Below, one piece after another: positions 1 through 8,694 of a stretch of 64,000 bases of DNA (within the stretch, counting starts at the first letter, position 1; every line of letters starts with the position of its first letter). The stretch comes from Arthrobacter horti. GTDB lineage: Bacteria > Actinomycetota > Actinomycetes > Actinomycetales > Micrococcaceae. The translations under genes were made by a program, and so were the position numbers. The stretch is taken from positions 23,217 through 87,216 of the forward strand of contig NZ_JAVALS010000012.1 in the NCBI RefSeq assembly GCF_030731045.1. The letters are read 5' to 3'. Below the pieces are notes generated by a model. That model did no database searches, was not told where the DNA came from, and worked only from the letters and a program-made list of their open reading frames with translations.

Positions 1-49
1 GGCCCCGATCCACTGAGTTCTCATCGTCTCTATCAAGAAGGAGACCACC

Positions 50-1609
50 ATGATGAGTCGCCTCAAGACTCTCGGCCGCGGCGCAGGACGTGACGCGGAA
101 ACTCATCCGGTCGACGAAATGCTCCCCCTCGGCAAACTGTTCACCCTCGGAGCCCAGCACATGCTGGCCGCCTATGCCGGCATCATCGCCCCGCCGTTCA
201 TCATCGGAACGGCCTTGCACCTCCCCCTCAGCGACCTGATCTTCCTGATCAGCGCAAGCCTTCTCGCCTCGGGAATCACGACACTTCTCCAGACCCTCGG
301 AATCTGGAAAGTCGGCGTCAGGCTCCCCCTGGTGCAGGGCGTGTCCTTCTCTGGAATCGCCTCCATGATCGCCATCGGTCAAGGGAACCCGGACGGTCAC
401 GTCGCCATGCAGATCATCGTGGGTGCCGTCATCGTCGCCGCAGCCGCCATGTTCTTCCTGGCACCGATCTACAGCAAGCTCCTGAGGTTCTTCCCGCCCC
501 TCGTGATGGGTTCCGTCGTCGCCGTCATCGGCATCAGCCTGATCCCGATCTCCATCGGCTGGATTCAAGGCGACCAGGGAAGCTCCGACTTCGGCGCCCC
601 CAAGAACATCTTCGTGGGTATTCTGACTCTTCTGCTGACCCTGTTCATCGTGAAGTACGTCCCGGGCTTCACCAAGCGGGTCGGTATGCTCGTCGCCATG
701 CTCATCGGCACGCTGGTATCGATTCCTTTGGGAATGACCGACTTCAGCAAGATCAACGGAGCCAAGGTGTTCGCCGTGCCGGAGCTCTTCCACTTCGGAG
801 CGCCCCGCTTTGATATCGCGGCCATCATCTCGATGCTGATCGTGATGCTCGTGATCATGACCGAGGCCACCGCGGACATGCTGGCCATCGGACAGATCGT
901 GGAACGCCCGGTGACCCCGAAGGACGTTGCCAACGGTCTGCGTGCCGACTGCCTCGGTTCCGTGATCAGTGGCGGTCTCAACGGCTTCCAGGCAAGCGCC
1001 TACGGTCAGAACATCGGCCTTCTCATCATGAGCCGTGTGAAGAGCCGCTATGCGGTCGCAGCTTGCGGAATCATCCTGATCGTCCTGGCGCTCTTCCCGA
1101 TCACGGCCGCTGTGGTCGCGGTGGTTCCGCTCCCCGTCCTCGGCGGCGCCGGCATCGCGATCTTCGGTCTGGTGGCCGTGAACGGCATTCAGACGCTCAG
1201 CAAGGTGGATTTCCACAATGACGAGCAGGGAGCCATCAACGCCCTCATCGTGGCCGCGACCCTGACCATGGGCATCCTCCCGATCGCAGCACCGAACTTC
1301 TACCACCAGTTCCCCTCCGAAGTGCAGACCGTGTTCAGCTCCGGCATCGCCTCCGGCGCCATCACCGCCATCGTGCTGAACCTCCTGCTGAACGAACTGA
1401 GGATCGGGCGCAAGCCGCTGGCGCCGTCCGCCACGGCCTCCGACCCCCTCATGGCCCCCACGATCGCAGCTCCGAGGGATCTGCCGGGAGTCTCGGTCGA
1501 TCGAGGCGACCAGCCGGAGACGTCCGACTCCACCGGGGCGGCGCTCCCCTCGGAGCGGTCGGTCGGCGGAGAAGTGCCCGGGACGTATCGCGGGCTTCAG
1601 GCGGAGTAG
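50..1609 (+). CDS. NCS2 family nucleobase (uracil/xanthine-type) permease
   Basis: A 519-aa integral membrane protein of the nucleobase-cation symporter-2 (NAT/NCS2) family, importing a purine, pyrimidine or related ring compound with a cation. About a dozen hydrophobic segments fill residues 30-450. The family signature appears as QNIGLLIMSR inside a YGQNIGLL...VKSRY context, with Ser where many members have Thr. The hydrophilic tail after about residue 460 is low complexity. AAGGAGA lies just upstream; ATG at 50 or 53 could both start. It heads a plus-strand cluster with a ring-opening amidohydrolase, so the cargo is plausibly a pyrimidine, barbiturate or cyanurate-like ring (inference). 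Family certain, substrate not. Confidence 0.88.
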   Translation: MMSRLKTLGRGAGRDAETHPVDEMLPLGKLFTLGAQHMLAAYAGIIAPPFIIGTALHLPLSDLIFLISASLLASGITTLLQTLGIWKVGVRLPLVQGVSFSGIASMIAIGQGNPDGHVAMQIIVGAVIVAAAAMFFLAPIYSKLLRFFPPLVMGSVVAVIGISLIPISIGWIQGDQGSSDFGAPKNIFVGILTLLLTLFIVKYVPGFTKRVGMLVAMLIGTLVSIPLGMTDFSKINGAKVFAVPELFHFGAPRFDIAAIISMLIVMLVIMTEATADMLAIGQIVERPVTPKDVANGLRADCLGSVISGGLNGFQASAYGQNIGLLIMSRVKSRYAVAACGIILIVLALFPITAAVVAVVPLPVLGGAGIAIFGLVAVNGIQTLSKVDFHNDEQGAINALIVAATLTMGILPIAAPNFYHQFPSEVQTVFSSGIASGAITAIVLNLLLNELRIGRKPLAPSATASDPLMAPTIAAPRDLPGVSVDRGDQPETSDSTGAALPSERSVGGEVPGTYRGLQAE

Positions 1610-1615
1610 TCTCCC

Positions 1616-2839
1616 GTGAGCAATTCGGTCGAACGTGCCGAGTCGGTGGAGCGGGGCGGGTCGGGCCAGACGGCCGCCGCCCTGCTCCTGACCGGCGTGC
1701 TGCTACTGGCCGCGAATCTGCGGCCCTCCATCGCAGTCATCGGCCCGCTCATGAGCCAGATCCGTACTGACCTGGGCCTGACCGGCACGGAGACCTCGCT
1801 CCTGGCATCGATGCCTGTCCTGATCTTCGGAGTCTGCGCCCCGATGGCACCGATGCTCATCCGTCGTCTGGGGACCAGACTCACGACCACTGCGGCCTTG
1901 GGTGTCGTGGCGCTCGGCGCGATGTTCCGGCTTGCTCCGGGGTGGCCGGCGCTCCTCGCCGGCACGTGCATCCTCAGCATCGGCATCGCCGTCGGAAACG
2001 TGCTCCTGCCGGTACTGACCAAGTCGCACTTCGTCTCCCGAGTGGGAAGCGTGACCGGGCTGTCCACCATGACGCTCAACGTCGCCGCCGCGGCGGCGGC
2101 CGCCACGATCGTGCCGCTCACCGTCATGTCCGGAGGGAACTGGCACCAAGGACTGATGGTGTGGGCCCTTCCAGCGGTGATCGGCGTCATCTGCTGGGCG
2201 TTCCTCACGGCTTCGCACCGGGCGACAGGTCTGGGACAGGCCGCGGATCCGCCGGCAACGGGGTCGTCCGGCATCCGCTGGACCGGTGGAGCCGCCGTTC
2301 ACATCGTGATCTTCACCGCGGCGCAGTCGGTGGTCTACTACTGCATGCTCGCCTGGCTGCCCTCGATCTTCCAGAGCCATGGCCAGCCCACCACCACTTC
2401 CGGAATCCTGCTGTCGATCATGACCGTTGTGGGAGCGCCCATCGCGCTGCTCATGCCCGTGGCCGCCGCACGGATGAGAGATCAGCGGCCCTTGGTGGCG
2501 TTCGCGGTTTCCTGTGCTGCGGCCGGGCTTGTGGGACTTCTGCTGTTTCCAGGCATCGTGCCCGTCCTGTGGGCCGTCCTGCTGGGAATCGGTCAGGGCG
2601 CCTCGTTCTCGCTGGCACTCGCGTTCTTCAGTCTGAAGACGAAGAACAGTGGCCAGACCGCGAAGCTTTCGATGGCGGCTCAGTCGGTCGCCTACGTGAT
2701 CGCCGCTCTCGGCCCGTTCGTCTTGAGTCTTCTGCATGACCGCACCGGGAGCTGGAGCCCCGGGGTCCTCCTGCTCCTGGCCTGCCTCGGCGTCCAGACC
2801 TTCTCCGGTCTGAAAGCCGCGCGTGCCGCATCGATTTGA
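1616..2839 (+). CDS. MFS transporter, CynX/NimT type
   Basis: A 407-aa major facilitator protein with about 12 membrane segments. The start LLLTGVLLLAANLRPSIAVIGP and the following TETSLLASMPVLIFG region are typical of the CynX/NimT (cyanate or 2-nitroimidazole transporter) subgroup. It starts at GTG 1616, six bases after the permease stop, so the two are probably cotranscribed. CynX-like proteins often sit in nitrogen-compound clusters; here it could export a toxic product or import a small anion. The substrate cannot be read from the sequence. Confidence 0.82.
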   Translation: MSNSVERAESVERGGSGQTAAALLLTGVLLLAANLRPSIAVIGPLMSQIRTDLGLTGTETSLLASMPVLIFGVCAPMAPMLIRRLGTRLTTTAALGVVALGAMFRLAPGWPALLAGTCILSIGIAVGNVLLPVLTKSHFVSRVGSVTGLSTMTLNVAAAAAAATIVPLTVMSGGNWHQGLMVWALPAVIGVICWAFLTASHRATGLGQAADPPATGSSGIRWTGGAAVHIVIFTAAQSVVYYCMLAWLPSIFQSHGQPTTTSGILLSIMTVVGAPIALLMPVAAARMRDQRPLVAFAVSCAAAGLVGLLLFPGIVPVLWAVLLGIGQGASFSLALAFFSLKTKNSGQTAKLSMAAQSVAYVIAALGPFVLSLLHDRTGSWSPGVLLLLACLGVQTFSGLKAARAASI

Positions 2840-2893
2840 ACCCCGTCCCCGAAACCCCACGAACCGGATTTCCTGATTGAAAGGCCAACATCC

Positions 2894-3808
2894 ATGAAAC
2901 TCGTCACCTTCACCCGGGACGGCTCGCAACCACGGCTCGGCGCCCTCGGCCCGGAGAACCGGATTCTCGACCTCACCGGGCTCGCCGGCGACGATCCCGA
3001 TTTCAGCTCCATGCTCCACTTCATCGACGCCGGCGAAGCCGCACTGAAGCAGGCGAAGCAGTGGGAGGAGCAAGCACGCTCCGGCGAAGGACCGGCAGCC
3101 GAGCACCTCATCGACTCGGACGCGGCGAACCTGCTGTCCCCCATCCCCCGGCCCCGTAAGAACGTGTACTGCGTGGGACTGAACTTCCTTTCCCACGTCG
3201 AACAGAACGCGACGGCGCTCGGGCAGGCGATCGAGATTCCCGACGTCCCCCTGTTCTTCTCCAAGCCGGTCACAGCGGTCGTCGGGCCGGACCAGCCGAT
3301 CCGGCTGGATCCGCGGCTCACGAGCAAACTCGACTATGAGATCGAACTGGCGATCGTGATCGGGAAAGGTGGAACGTGGATCTCCCGCGAAGACGCCATG
3401 GATCACGTGTTCGGCTACACCATCGCCAATGACGTCAGCGCCCGTGATCTGCAGTTCCGCGTCAGCCAGTTCCTCTATGGAAAGGGCCAGGACTCGTACT
3501 GTCCGGTGGGCCCGATGATCGCAACCACCGACGAGATCACCGATCTGAACGATGTGACTCTGGAACTGCTGGTCAATGGAGAGGTGCGCCAGAGCGAATC
3601 CGCGGGCAACATGCTCTTCGGGCCCGCCGATGCCATCAGCTGGCTCTCCCAGGGCATCACGCTGGAACCGGGAGACATCATCACGCTGGGAACGCCGGGA
3701 GGCTGCGGGTATCAGCTCACGCCACCGGGCTTCCTCCAGGACGGCGATGTCGTCGAATGCCGCGCCACCGGGCTCGGCAGCCTGATCAATCCCGTACAAG
3801 CCGTCTGA
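2894..3808 (+). CDS. Fumarylacetoacetate hydrolase family enzyme
   Basis: A 304-aa protein with an N-terminal cap of about 75 residues and a C-terminal FAH fold. Metal-binding residues expected for the family are visible: E149 and E151 in LDYEIELAIV and D180 in NDVSARD; the closing TLGTPGGCG and LEPGDII segments are also typical. FAH enzymes cleave or decarboxylate oxo-acids, for example acylpyruvates or oxaloacetate-like compounds, with a divalent metal. It lies directly before the ring-opening amidohydrolase, so it may act on the opened ring product (inference). AAAGG lies upstream of ATG 2894. Exact reaction unknown. Confidence 0.85.
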   Translation: MKLVTFTRDGSQPRLGALGPENRILDLTGLAGDDPDFSSMLHFIDAGEAALKQAKQWEEQARSGEGPAAEHLIDSDAANLLSPIPRPRKNVYCVGLNFLSHVEQNATALGQAIEIPDVPLFFSKPVTAVVGPDQPIRLDPRLTSKLDYEIELAIVIGKGGTWISREDAMDHVFGYTIANDVSARDLQFRVSQFLYGKGQDSYCPVGPMIATTDEITDLNDVTLELLVNGEVRQSESAGNMLFGPADAISWLSQGITLEPGDIITLGTPGGCGYQLTPPGFLQDGDVVECRATGLGSLINPVQAV

Positions 3809-3836
3809 CGTTCGCAACGCAATAAGGAGAAAACCG

Positions 3837-4937
3837 ATGCGAGTACAACTTCACCGCCTTTCCATGGCCCACCCTGGAGACGTCAGTGGGCTCAAGGGCC
3901 TTGTCGAATCAGGACAGGTCGATCCGGGCAAGATCGTGGCGACGATCGGCAAGACCGAAGGCAATGGCGGTGCCAACGACTTCACCCGTGCCCTGGCGAC
4001 CACCAACTTCTCGAACTATCTGGCCACCGTTCGCGGCCAGTCCCCTGAGCAGGTCGCCGAGGAGATCGCCTTCGTATGGTCGGGCGGGTGCGAAGGTGTG
4101 CTGTCACCTCACGTCACGGTCTTCACCCGCGACGACGACGCGCCCGCATCCCCCGACGGTCAGAAGCGACTGGCCATCTCCGTCCAGAGGACCAGGGACT
4201 TCCTCCCCGAGGAGGTCGGGCGGATGGCGGAGGTCAATGAGGTCGCCGATGCGGTCCGCCGCGCACTCGATGAACTCGGTTCAGAAAGAGAGGACGTCCA
4301 CTACGTCCAGGTCAAAGGGCCGCTGCTCACCCCGGCGGGTATCGCGGACGCGGACGCCCGCGGAGTCCAGGTGGTCACCACAGACCCCAACCGCTCCAAG
4401 GCGTACGCACGCGGCGCGACCGCGCTCGGTGTCGCCATCGCACTCGGAGAAGTCGACGCCGGCCGGATCACCGATGACGTCATCGCCAACGACATGGGGC
4501 TCTACTCCGACGTCGCATCAACTTCGGCAGGCGGAGAACTCACCAGCTGTGAGGTGGTCGTCTTCGCGAATTCCCTGCAGTCCTCGAGTGATCTCCGGAT
4601 CGGGCACGCTACGTTGAAGGACCCGATCGACCTCGACGGTGTGCGCTCCGCCCTCCGGAACGCGGGGCTGGACTTTGAGTGCGATCCGACCCCCGACGAC
4701 GTCACCAGGATCGCTGCGGTGTTCGCCAAAGCGGAGGCCCCGCTGGGCGGGGTCCTGAGGGGCGCCCGGACCACGATGCTGTCCGACGCCGACATCAATT
4801 ACGAGCGGCACGGCCGGGCCGCCGTGGGCGCCGTGATCGCGAGCCAGACCGGCGACCCACGGATCTTCGTATCCGGTGGCACAGAGCACCAGTGCCCGCC
4901 GGCCCAGGCCCCGATTTCGGCAATCGTCAGGATCTGA
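3837..4937 (+). CDS. Cyanuric acid amidohydrolase / barbiturase family ring-opening hydrolase
   Basis: A 366-aa member of the small AtzD/TrzD/barbiturase family, which opens cyanuric acid or barbituric acid by hydrolysis. The three pseudo-repeats each keep a Ser-Lys pair: K39 (GKTEGNG) with S82 (WSGG), K160 (VQVKGP) with S230 (STSAGGE), and K298 (FAKAEAP) with S346 (VSGGTEHQ). Length is normal for the family. AAGGAG precedes ATG 3837, 28 bases after the FAH gene. With the NCS2 permease and FAH enzyme it suggests oxidative pyrimidine or s-triazine breakdown. C85 in WSGGCEG, where Thr is common, and G161, where Cys is common, are deviations. Barbiturase and cyanurate hydrolase cannot be separated by eye. 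Confidence 0.88.
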   Translation: MRVQLHRLSMAHPGDVSGLKGLVESGQVDPGKIVATIGKTEGNGGANDFTRALATTNFSNYLATVRGQSPEQVAEEIAFVWSGGCEGVLSPHVTVFTRDDDAPASPDGQKRLAISVQRTRDFLPEEVGRMAEVNEVADAVRRALDELGSEREDVHYVQVKGPLLTPAGIADADARGVQVVTTDPNRSKAYARGATALGVAIALGEVDAGRITDDVIANDMGLYSDVASTSAGGELTSCEVVVFANSLQSSSDLRIGHATLKDPIDLDGVRSALRNAGLDFECDPTPDDVTRIAAVFAKAEAPLGGVLRGARTTMLSDADINYERHGRAAVGAVIASQTGDPRIFVSGGTEHQCPPAQAPISAIVRI

Positions 4938-4950
4938 GTCCAGGATCGGG

Positions 4951-4980
4951 GCGGTCTCCGGAGGACTCTCCGGAGACCGC
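4951..4980 (+). terminator. Perfect 11-bp hairpin after the ring-opening hydrolase
   Basis: GCGGTCTCCGG at 4951-4961 is exactly complementary to 4970-4980 across an 8-base loop, 13 bases after the stop codon. No T run follows, so it may be a U-less terminator or mRNA-stabilising hairpin. The rest of the 277-base gap to 5215 shows no convincing gene. Confidence 0.6.
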
Positions 4981-5214
4981 CGCCGAGTTCGTGGCGGCCG
5001 GGGCGGCGTCGGCACGGCGGAACGCTCACCATGGCCCAGATCCAGGCGCAGATGCAGGTACAGGTGCAGCTGGACGTGAACCATCCGGCCCCGGTCAGCC
5101 TGGCCAAGCCGGCGCTGCCCGCCATGCTGCTTTGAGCGTTTCCACCATGACAGCAGAACCCCCGTGCGCACTCTGGATGCTGACTTGGAGCGGTTGCTCC
5201 CCTAGCGTGGGGGA

Positions 5215-5574
5215 ATGACCCACGATCACACCTTCGGTACCTTCAGCTCCGCCCGCGTCGCAGGCGGTCTCGTGTTCACGTCAGGCAAGGTCGGCCTGGG
5301 CGCCGACGGCGTCCGTCCGGCGAGCTTCGAGGACGAGGTCCGCGCTGCTCTGGCTTCGCTCGCCCAGACCCTCGAGGAGTACGGATCGAGCCTGGAGAAT
5401 CTCGTTCAGGTGCACTGCATCCTGAGGGACATGTCCGATTTCGAAACCTTCGACCGGATCTACGCCGAGGTGATCCCTGCCCCGGTTCCGCCTCGCGCCA
5501 CCCACGGCGGCGCGCTCGTGCAAGACTTCCGCTTCGAAGTCGTCGGCATCGCGGAGCTCAACGCGCCGGAGTGA
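5215..5574 (+). CDS. RidA/YjgF/UK114 family protein
   Basis: A 119-aa Rid-superfamily protein with VFTSGKVGLG near residues 20-30, the NLVQVHCILRDMSDFETFDRIYAEV stretch in the middle and the PVPPRATHG segment near residue 90. RidA deaminates reactive enamine/imine intermediates; relatives such as RutC act in pyrimidine catabolism. The family Arg is present as R96 or so in PPRAT. GGGGGA precedes ATG 5215. It follows the ring-opening cluster after 277 bases and a hairpin, so shared function is suggestive only. Confidence 0.82.
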   Translation: MTHDHTFGTFSSARVAGGLVFTSGKVGLGADGVRPASFEDEVRAALASLAQTLEEYGSSLENLVQVHCILRDMSDFETFDRIYAEVIPAPVPPRATHGGALVQDFRFEVVGIAELNAPE

Positions 5575-5646
5575 GTACGCTGAACGGCCGTGTCAGCGTC
5601 CGGCCTGACGCGTCACGATCCCGTGGTGCGATGAGGCCGGACGTGG

Positions 5647-5720
<74 letters not shown>

Positions 5721-5825
5721 ATGTCGTCGGCGGGATCCGGACCCCGCGACGGCACCAGGACAGTTTACCGGTGCGGGCCGCTGTCGCGAATCAGCGGCGG
5801 CGGCCCCACAGACGTGACGAGGACC

Positions 5826-7022
5826 TCAGACCAGCAGGTCGTCGTAGTCCGCGCCGCGGTAGATGTCCTCGAAGGTCTGCAGCGTGTTCTGCAGGCTGTG
5901 CTTCTGCACCATCCGGTGGCTCGCCTCACCCATGGCGCGGCGCTCCTCCTCCGGCCGGTCCAGCACCAGCAGGAGCTTCTGCGTCAGATCGACCACATTG
6001 TTCGGCTCGAACAGGTAGCCGTTGACGCCGTCCTCAGCCAGGTGCGGCAGTGCCATCGCGTTGGCCAGCACCACCGGCGTGGACGCGCTCATCGCCTCCA
6101 GGGTCACCAATGACTGCAGCTCCGCCGTTCCCGGCATGCAGAACAGATCCGCACGGATGTACGCGCGGCGCAGTTCGTCGTCGGGCGCCAGGCCCAGGAA
6201 GGCGACCCGGTCGCCCAGGCCGAGGGACGCCACCAGGCGCTCCAGGGCCGGCCGGACCTCTCCGCCGCCGACGATCTCCAGGTGCACGTTCATGTCCTTC
6301 GGCAGGCGCGCCAGCGCCTTGATGAGGACGTCCACGTTCTTCTCCTCGGCCAGGCGGCCCGCAAAGAGGATGGTGGGGTACGGGTGCTTCTCCACGACCT
6401 CGCCGGGCTGCAGCTCGTAGGCCGGCGTGTCGATGCCGTTGGACAGGGGCAGGACCTGCCGCAGGAACGCATGCTGGTGCATGGCCTTGGCCGCCAGGGG
6501 CGTGGGGGTGGTGACCACATTGGCCTGTCCCATGACCTTGCCCATGTCCTTCCAGGAGATCCGGCCGATGCGGTCCTTGAACCACTGCGGGAACGGCAGG
6601 AACGGATTCAGGTTCTCCGGCATGAAGTGGTTGGTGGCCACCACGCGGATGCCGCGCTTCACGGCTTCATAGAGGACGTGCTCGCCGATCATGTAGTGGC
6701 TCTGGATGTGCACCACGTCCGGCTGCACCTTGTCGAAGAGCAGCGCGATCTCCTTCTTGATCTCCCAAGGGAAGGTGATGCGGAAGGTTTCGTGGGTGGG
6801 TACGGAGTGGGAGCGGATCCGGTGGACGGTGCCTTCCGGACGGAATTCCGTGTAGCTCTTGCCCTTGTCCGCGCGTGCCGCCAGGACGTGCACCTTGTGC
6901 CCCCGCGCCGTCATGCCCTTCGCCAGCCGGTATCCGAACTGGGCGGCCCCGTTCACGTGCGGAGGATAAGTGTCCGCTGCGATCAGAAGGGTCAGTGGCT
7001 TGGTGGCGTCGGTGGACGTCAT
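5826..7022 (-). CDS. GT4 family glycosyltransferase
   Basis: A 398-aa GT-B glycosyltransferase. The N domain opens with LLIADTYPPHVNGAA (acceptor side) and the C domain carries a donor-site segment ILFAGRLAEEKNVDVLIKAL and the E-x7-E-like motif in GTAELQSLVTLEAMSASTPVV. No membrane segment; peripheral membrane action is likely. It resembles PimB/diacylglycerol glucosyltransferase-like enzymes. AGGAGA lies 9 bases upstream of ATG 7022. It is downstream of a CDP-alcohol phosphatidyltransferase and a DMT transporter on the same strand, which fits a glycolipid role (inference). Confidence 0.85.
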   Translation of the reverse strand: MTSTDATKPLTLLIAADTYPPHVNGAAQFGYRLAKGMTARGHKVHVLAARADKGKSYTEFRPEGTVHRIRSHSVPTHETFRITFPWEIKKEIALLFDKVQPDVVHIQSHYMIGEHVLYEAVKRGIRVVATNHFMPENLNPFLPFPQWFKDRIGRISWKDMGKVMGQANVVTTPTPLAAKAMHQHAFLRQVLPLSNGIDTPAYELQPGEVVEKHPYPTILFAGRLAEEKNVDVLIKALARLPKDMNVHLEIVGGGEVRPALERLVASLGLGDRVAFLGLAPDDELRRAYIRADLFCMPGTAELQSLVTLEAMSASTPVVLANAMALPHLAEDGVNGYLFEPNNVVDLTQKLLLVLDRPEEERRAMGEASHRMVQKHSLQNTLQTFEDIYRGADYDDLLV

Positions 7023-7064
7023 GCGTCAGTTCTCCTGGCGTTGTGTAGGTGGCGGGCGGTGGCC

Positions 7065-7973
7065 CTAGGCCTGCTTGCCCGCGGACTTCCGGGCGGCTTC
7101 CTTCTTGCGCTTGGTCACCTCGGGGTGGTGACGGGACAGGGCGATCACACCAACGATAGCAAGGCAGGCGGCCGCAACCATGGATATCGCGGTCACCGCC
7201 GGGACATCGGGACGCAGCTCACCCAGCAACGTGATGCCGATCGCAATGCCCACGATCGGGTCGATCACGGTCAGCCCGGCCACCACCAGATCCGGAGGAC
7301 CCGAGGAGTAGGCGCTCTGCACGAACCAGGACCCCAGCCCGCCGGCCGCGGCGATCGCCAGGACCGAATACCACGGCACATTCAGGAGGAACTGCCCGTT
7401 CGGGTCCAGCAGGTGCCGCCCGATGATCCGGGTCAGCACCGCCACGAAACCGAACAGCACCCCGGCGCCCAGGATGAAGACGAAGGCGCTCAGCCGGTGC
7501 CGGAACATCAACGCCAGCGAGCCGAACAGCCCAACGGCCAGGGTCAGCAGCAGCACGACGGCGAGCTCATCCGTCGGCGCCACGTGATGGTTCTCCTGGG
7601 TGGCCCCCACCGCCAGCAACACGAACAGCGCCGAGCCCGTCACGCACGCGCTGATCGCCACCACGGTGGCCCGGTTGATCTTCAGGCCCTGGTCCTTGGC
7701 GTTGACCACTGTGGTGATCACCAGGGCGATGGCCCCGATCGGCTGCACCACGGTCAGCGGAGCAGACACCAAAGCGATGCTGTTCATGGCCATGCCGCAG
7801 CCCAGCAGCACCAGGCCCAGGAGCCAGCGCGGATTGCGCAGAAGGCGCAGAAAACTGCTGGTGCCCAGCGCCAGGCCACCGGTGTCCGCCTTGACCGCGC
7901 TCCCCTGGCGCTGGGTGCCGATGGCCATGCAGAAGGCGCTGAGGACCGCCAGGACCACCGCGAACCAGATCAC
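7065..7973 (-). CDS. DMT superfamily (EamA-like) transporter
   Basis: A 302-aa membrane protein with nine or ten hydrophobic segments in two related halves, as in drug/metabolite transporters. The tail is basic (RHHPEVTKRKKEAARKSA), consistent with a cytoplasmic end. The start overlaps the stop of the upstream phosphatidyltransferase gene by four bases (ATGA), so the two are translationally coupled. Substrate unknown. Confidence 0.8.
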   Translation of the reverse strand: MIWFAVVLAVLSAFCMAIGTQRQGSAVKADTGGLALGTSSFLRLLRNPRWLLGLVLLGCGMAMNSIALVSAPLTVVQPIGAIALVITTVVNAKDQGLKINRATVVAISACVTGSALFVLLAVGATQENHHVAPTDELAVVLLLTLAVGLFGSLALMFRHRLSAFVFILGAGVLFGFVAVLTRIIGRHLLDPNGQFLLNVPWYSVLAIAAAGGLGSWFVQSAYSSGPPDLVVAGLTVIDPIVGIAIGITLLGELRPDVPAVTAISMVAAACLAIVGVIALSRHHPEVTKRKKEAARKSAGKQA

Positions 7974-8620
7974 GCGCGGTCACCGTCCTCGCCGTCGTCG
8001 CCCCGCTGGGTGGCCACACGCGCCTGCCGCACGGGCCGGCCCTTGCGCACGATCGCGACGAAGTAGCCGATGGCGGCGACCCAGTGCCCCACCAGGCCCA
8101 GGCCCAGCAGCACCCAGGCCACGACCGTGAGCGCCAGTCCCCCGGTGACCTCGGAGAGGACCAGGAGCGGGGTGCCCAGCAGGAGCAGTGCGGTGCGGAC
8201 CTTGCCGACCACGCTGACCGGGAGGTCCGGATGGTTCCGGAAGTAGAGAAGTGAGGCGGTGCCCAGGACGATGTCCGGCACCAGCAGTGCGGCCAGGTAC
8301 CACCAGGCCACGACGCCGGCGAACACCAGTGTCAGCGCCACCGCGATGAGTGCCAGGCGGTCCGCCGCAGGGTCCAGGATCCTGCCCAGCCTGGACGTCT
8401 GGTCGAAGCGGCGCGCCACGTAGCCGTCGATCCAGTCGGTGGAGCCCATGACGGCCAGGACGGCCACCGCCCAGCCGTACTCGCGCACGCCGAGCACCAG
8501 CCACATGAACAGCGGGACGCCCAGGAAGCGGACCACCGTGAGAATGTTGGGCACGGTGAGGATGCGGTCATGGTCGACTTGCGGCACGCCCGGGCGTGCG
8601 CCAGCGCCGATGAGCTTCAT
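7970..8620 (-). CDS. CDP-alcohol phosphatidyltransferase family enzyme
   Basis: A 216-aa membrane enzyme. The family signature DG-x2-AR-x8-G-x3-D-x3-D is intact in DGYVARRFDQTSRLGRILDP and the AADRL that follows; these aspartates bind the metal and CDP-alcohol. Several membrane helices follow. It makes a phospholipid or cardiolipin-type product from CDP-diacylglycerol and an alcohol such as glycerol-3-phosphate or inositol phosphate. A GGGGGAGG Shine-Dalgarno abuts ATG 8620. Coupled to the DMT transporter by an ATGA overlap. Exact alcohol unknown. Confidence 0.87.
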   Translation of the reverse strand: MKLIGAGARPGVPQVDHDRILTVPNILTVVRFLGVPLFMWLVLGVREYGWAVAVLAVMGSTDWIDGYVARRFDQTSRLGRILDPAADRLALIAVALTLVFAGVVAWWYLAALLVPDIVLGTASLLYFRNHPDLPVSVVGKVRTALLLLGTPLLVLSEVTGGLALTVVAWVLLGLGLVGHWVAAIGYFVAIVRKGRPVRQARVATQRGDDGEDGDRA

Positions 8621-8694
8621 CCTCCCCCTCTCCCCGTTCCTGTCCTGCCGATTCCCACCGCCTGTTGCGAGCGCGGGCCACAGCCCGCCGTCGT

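Noticed and set aside
1703..3817. 704-aa open frame on the minus strand
   Set aside because: It lies antisense to the MFS and FAH genes, is rich in Arg/Gly/Asp/His with no fold-like pattern, and is explained by GC-rich third codon positions.
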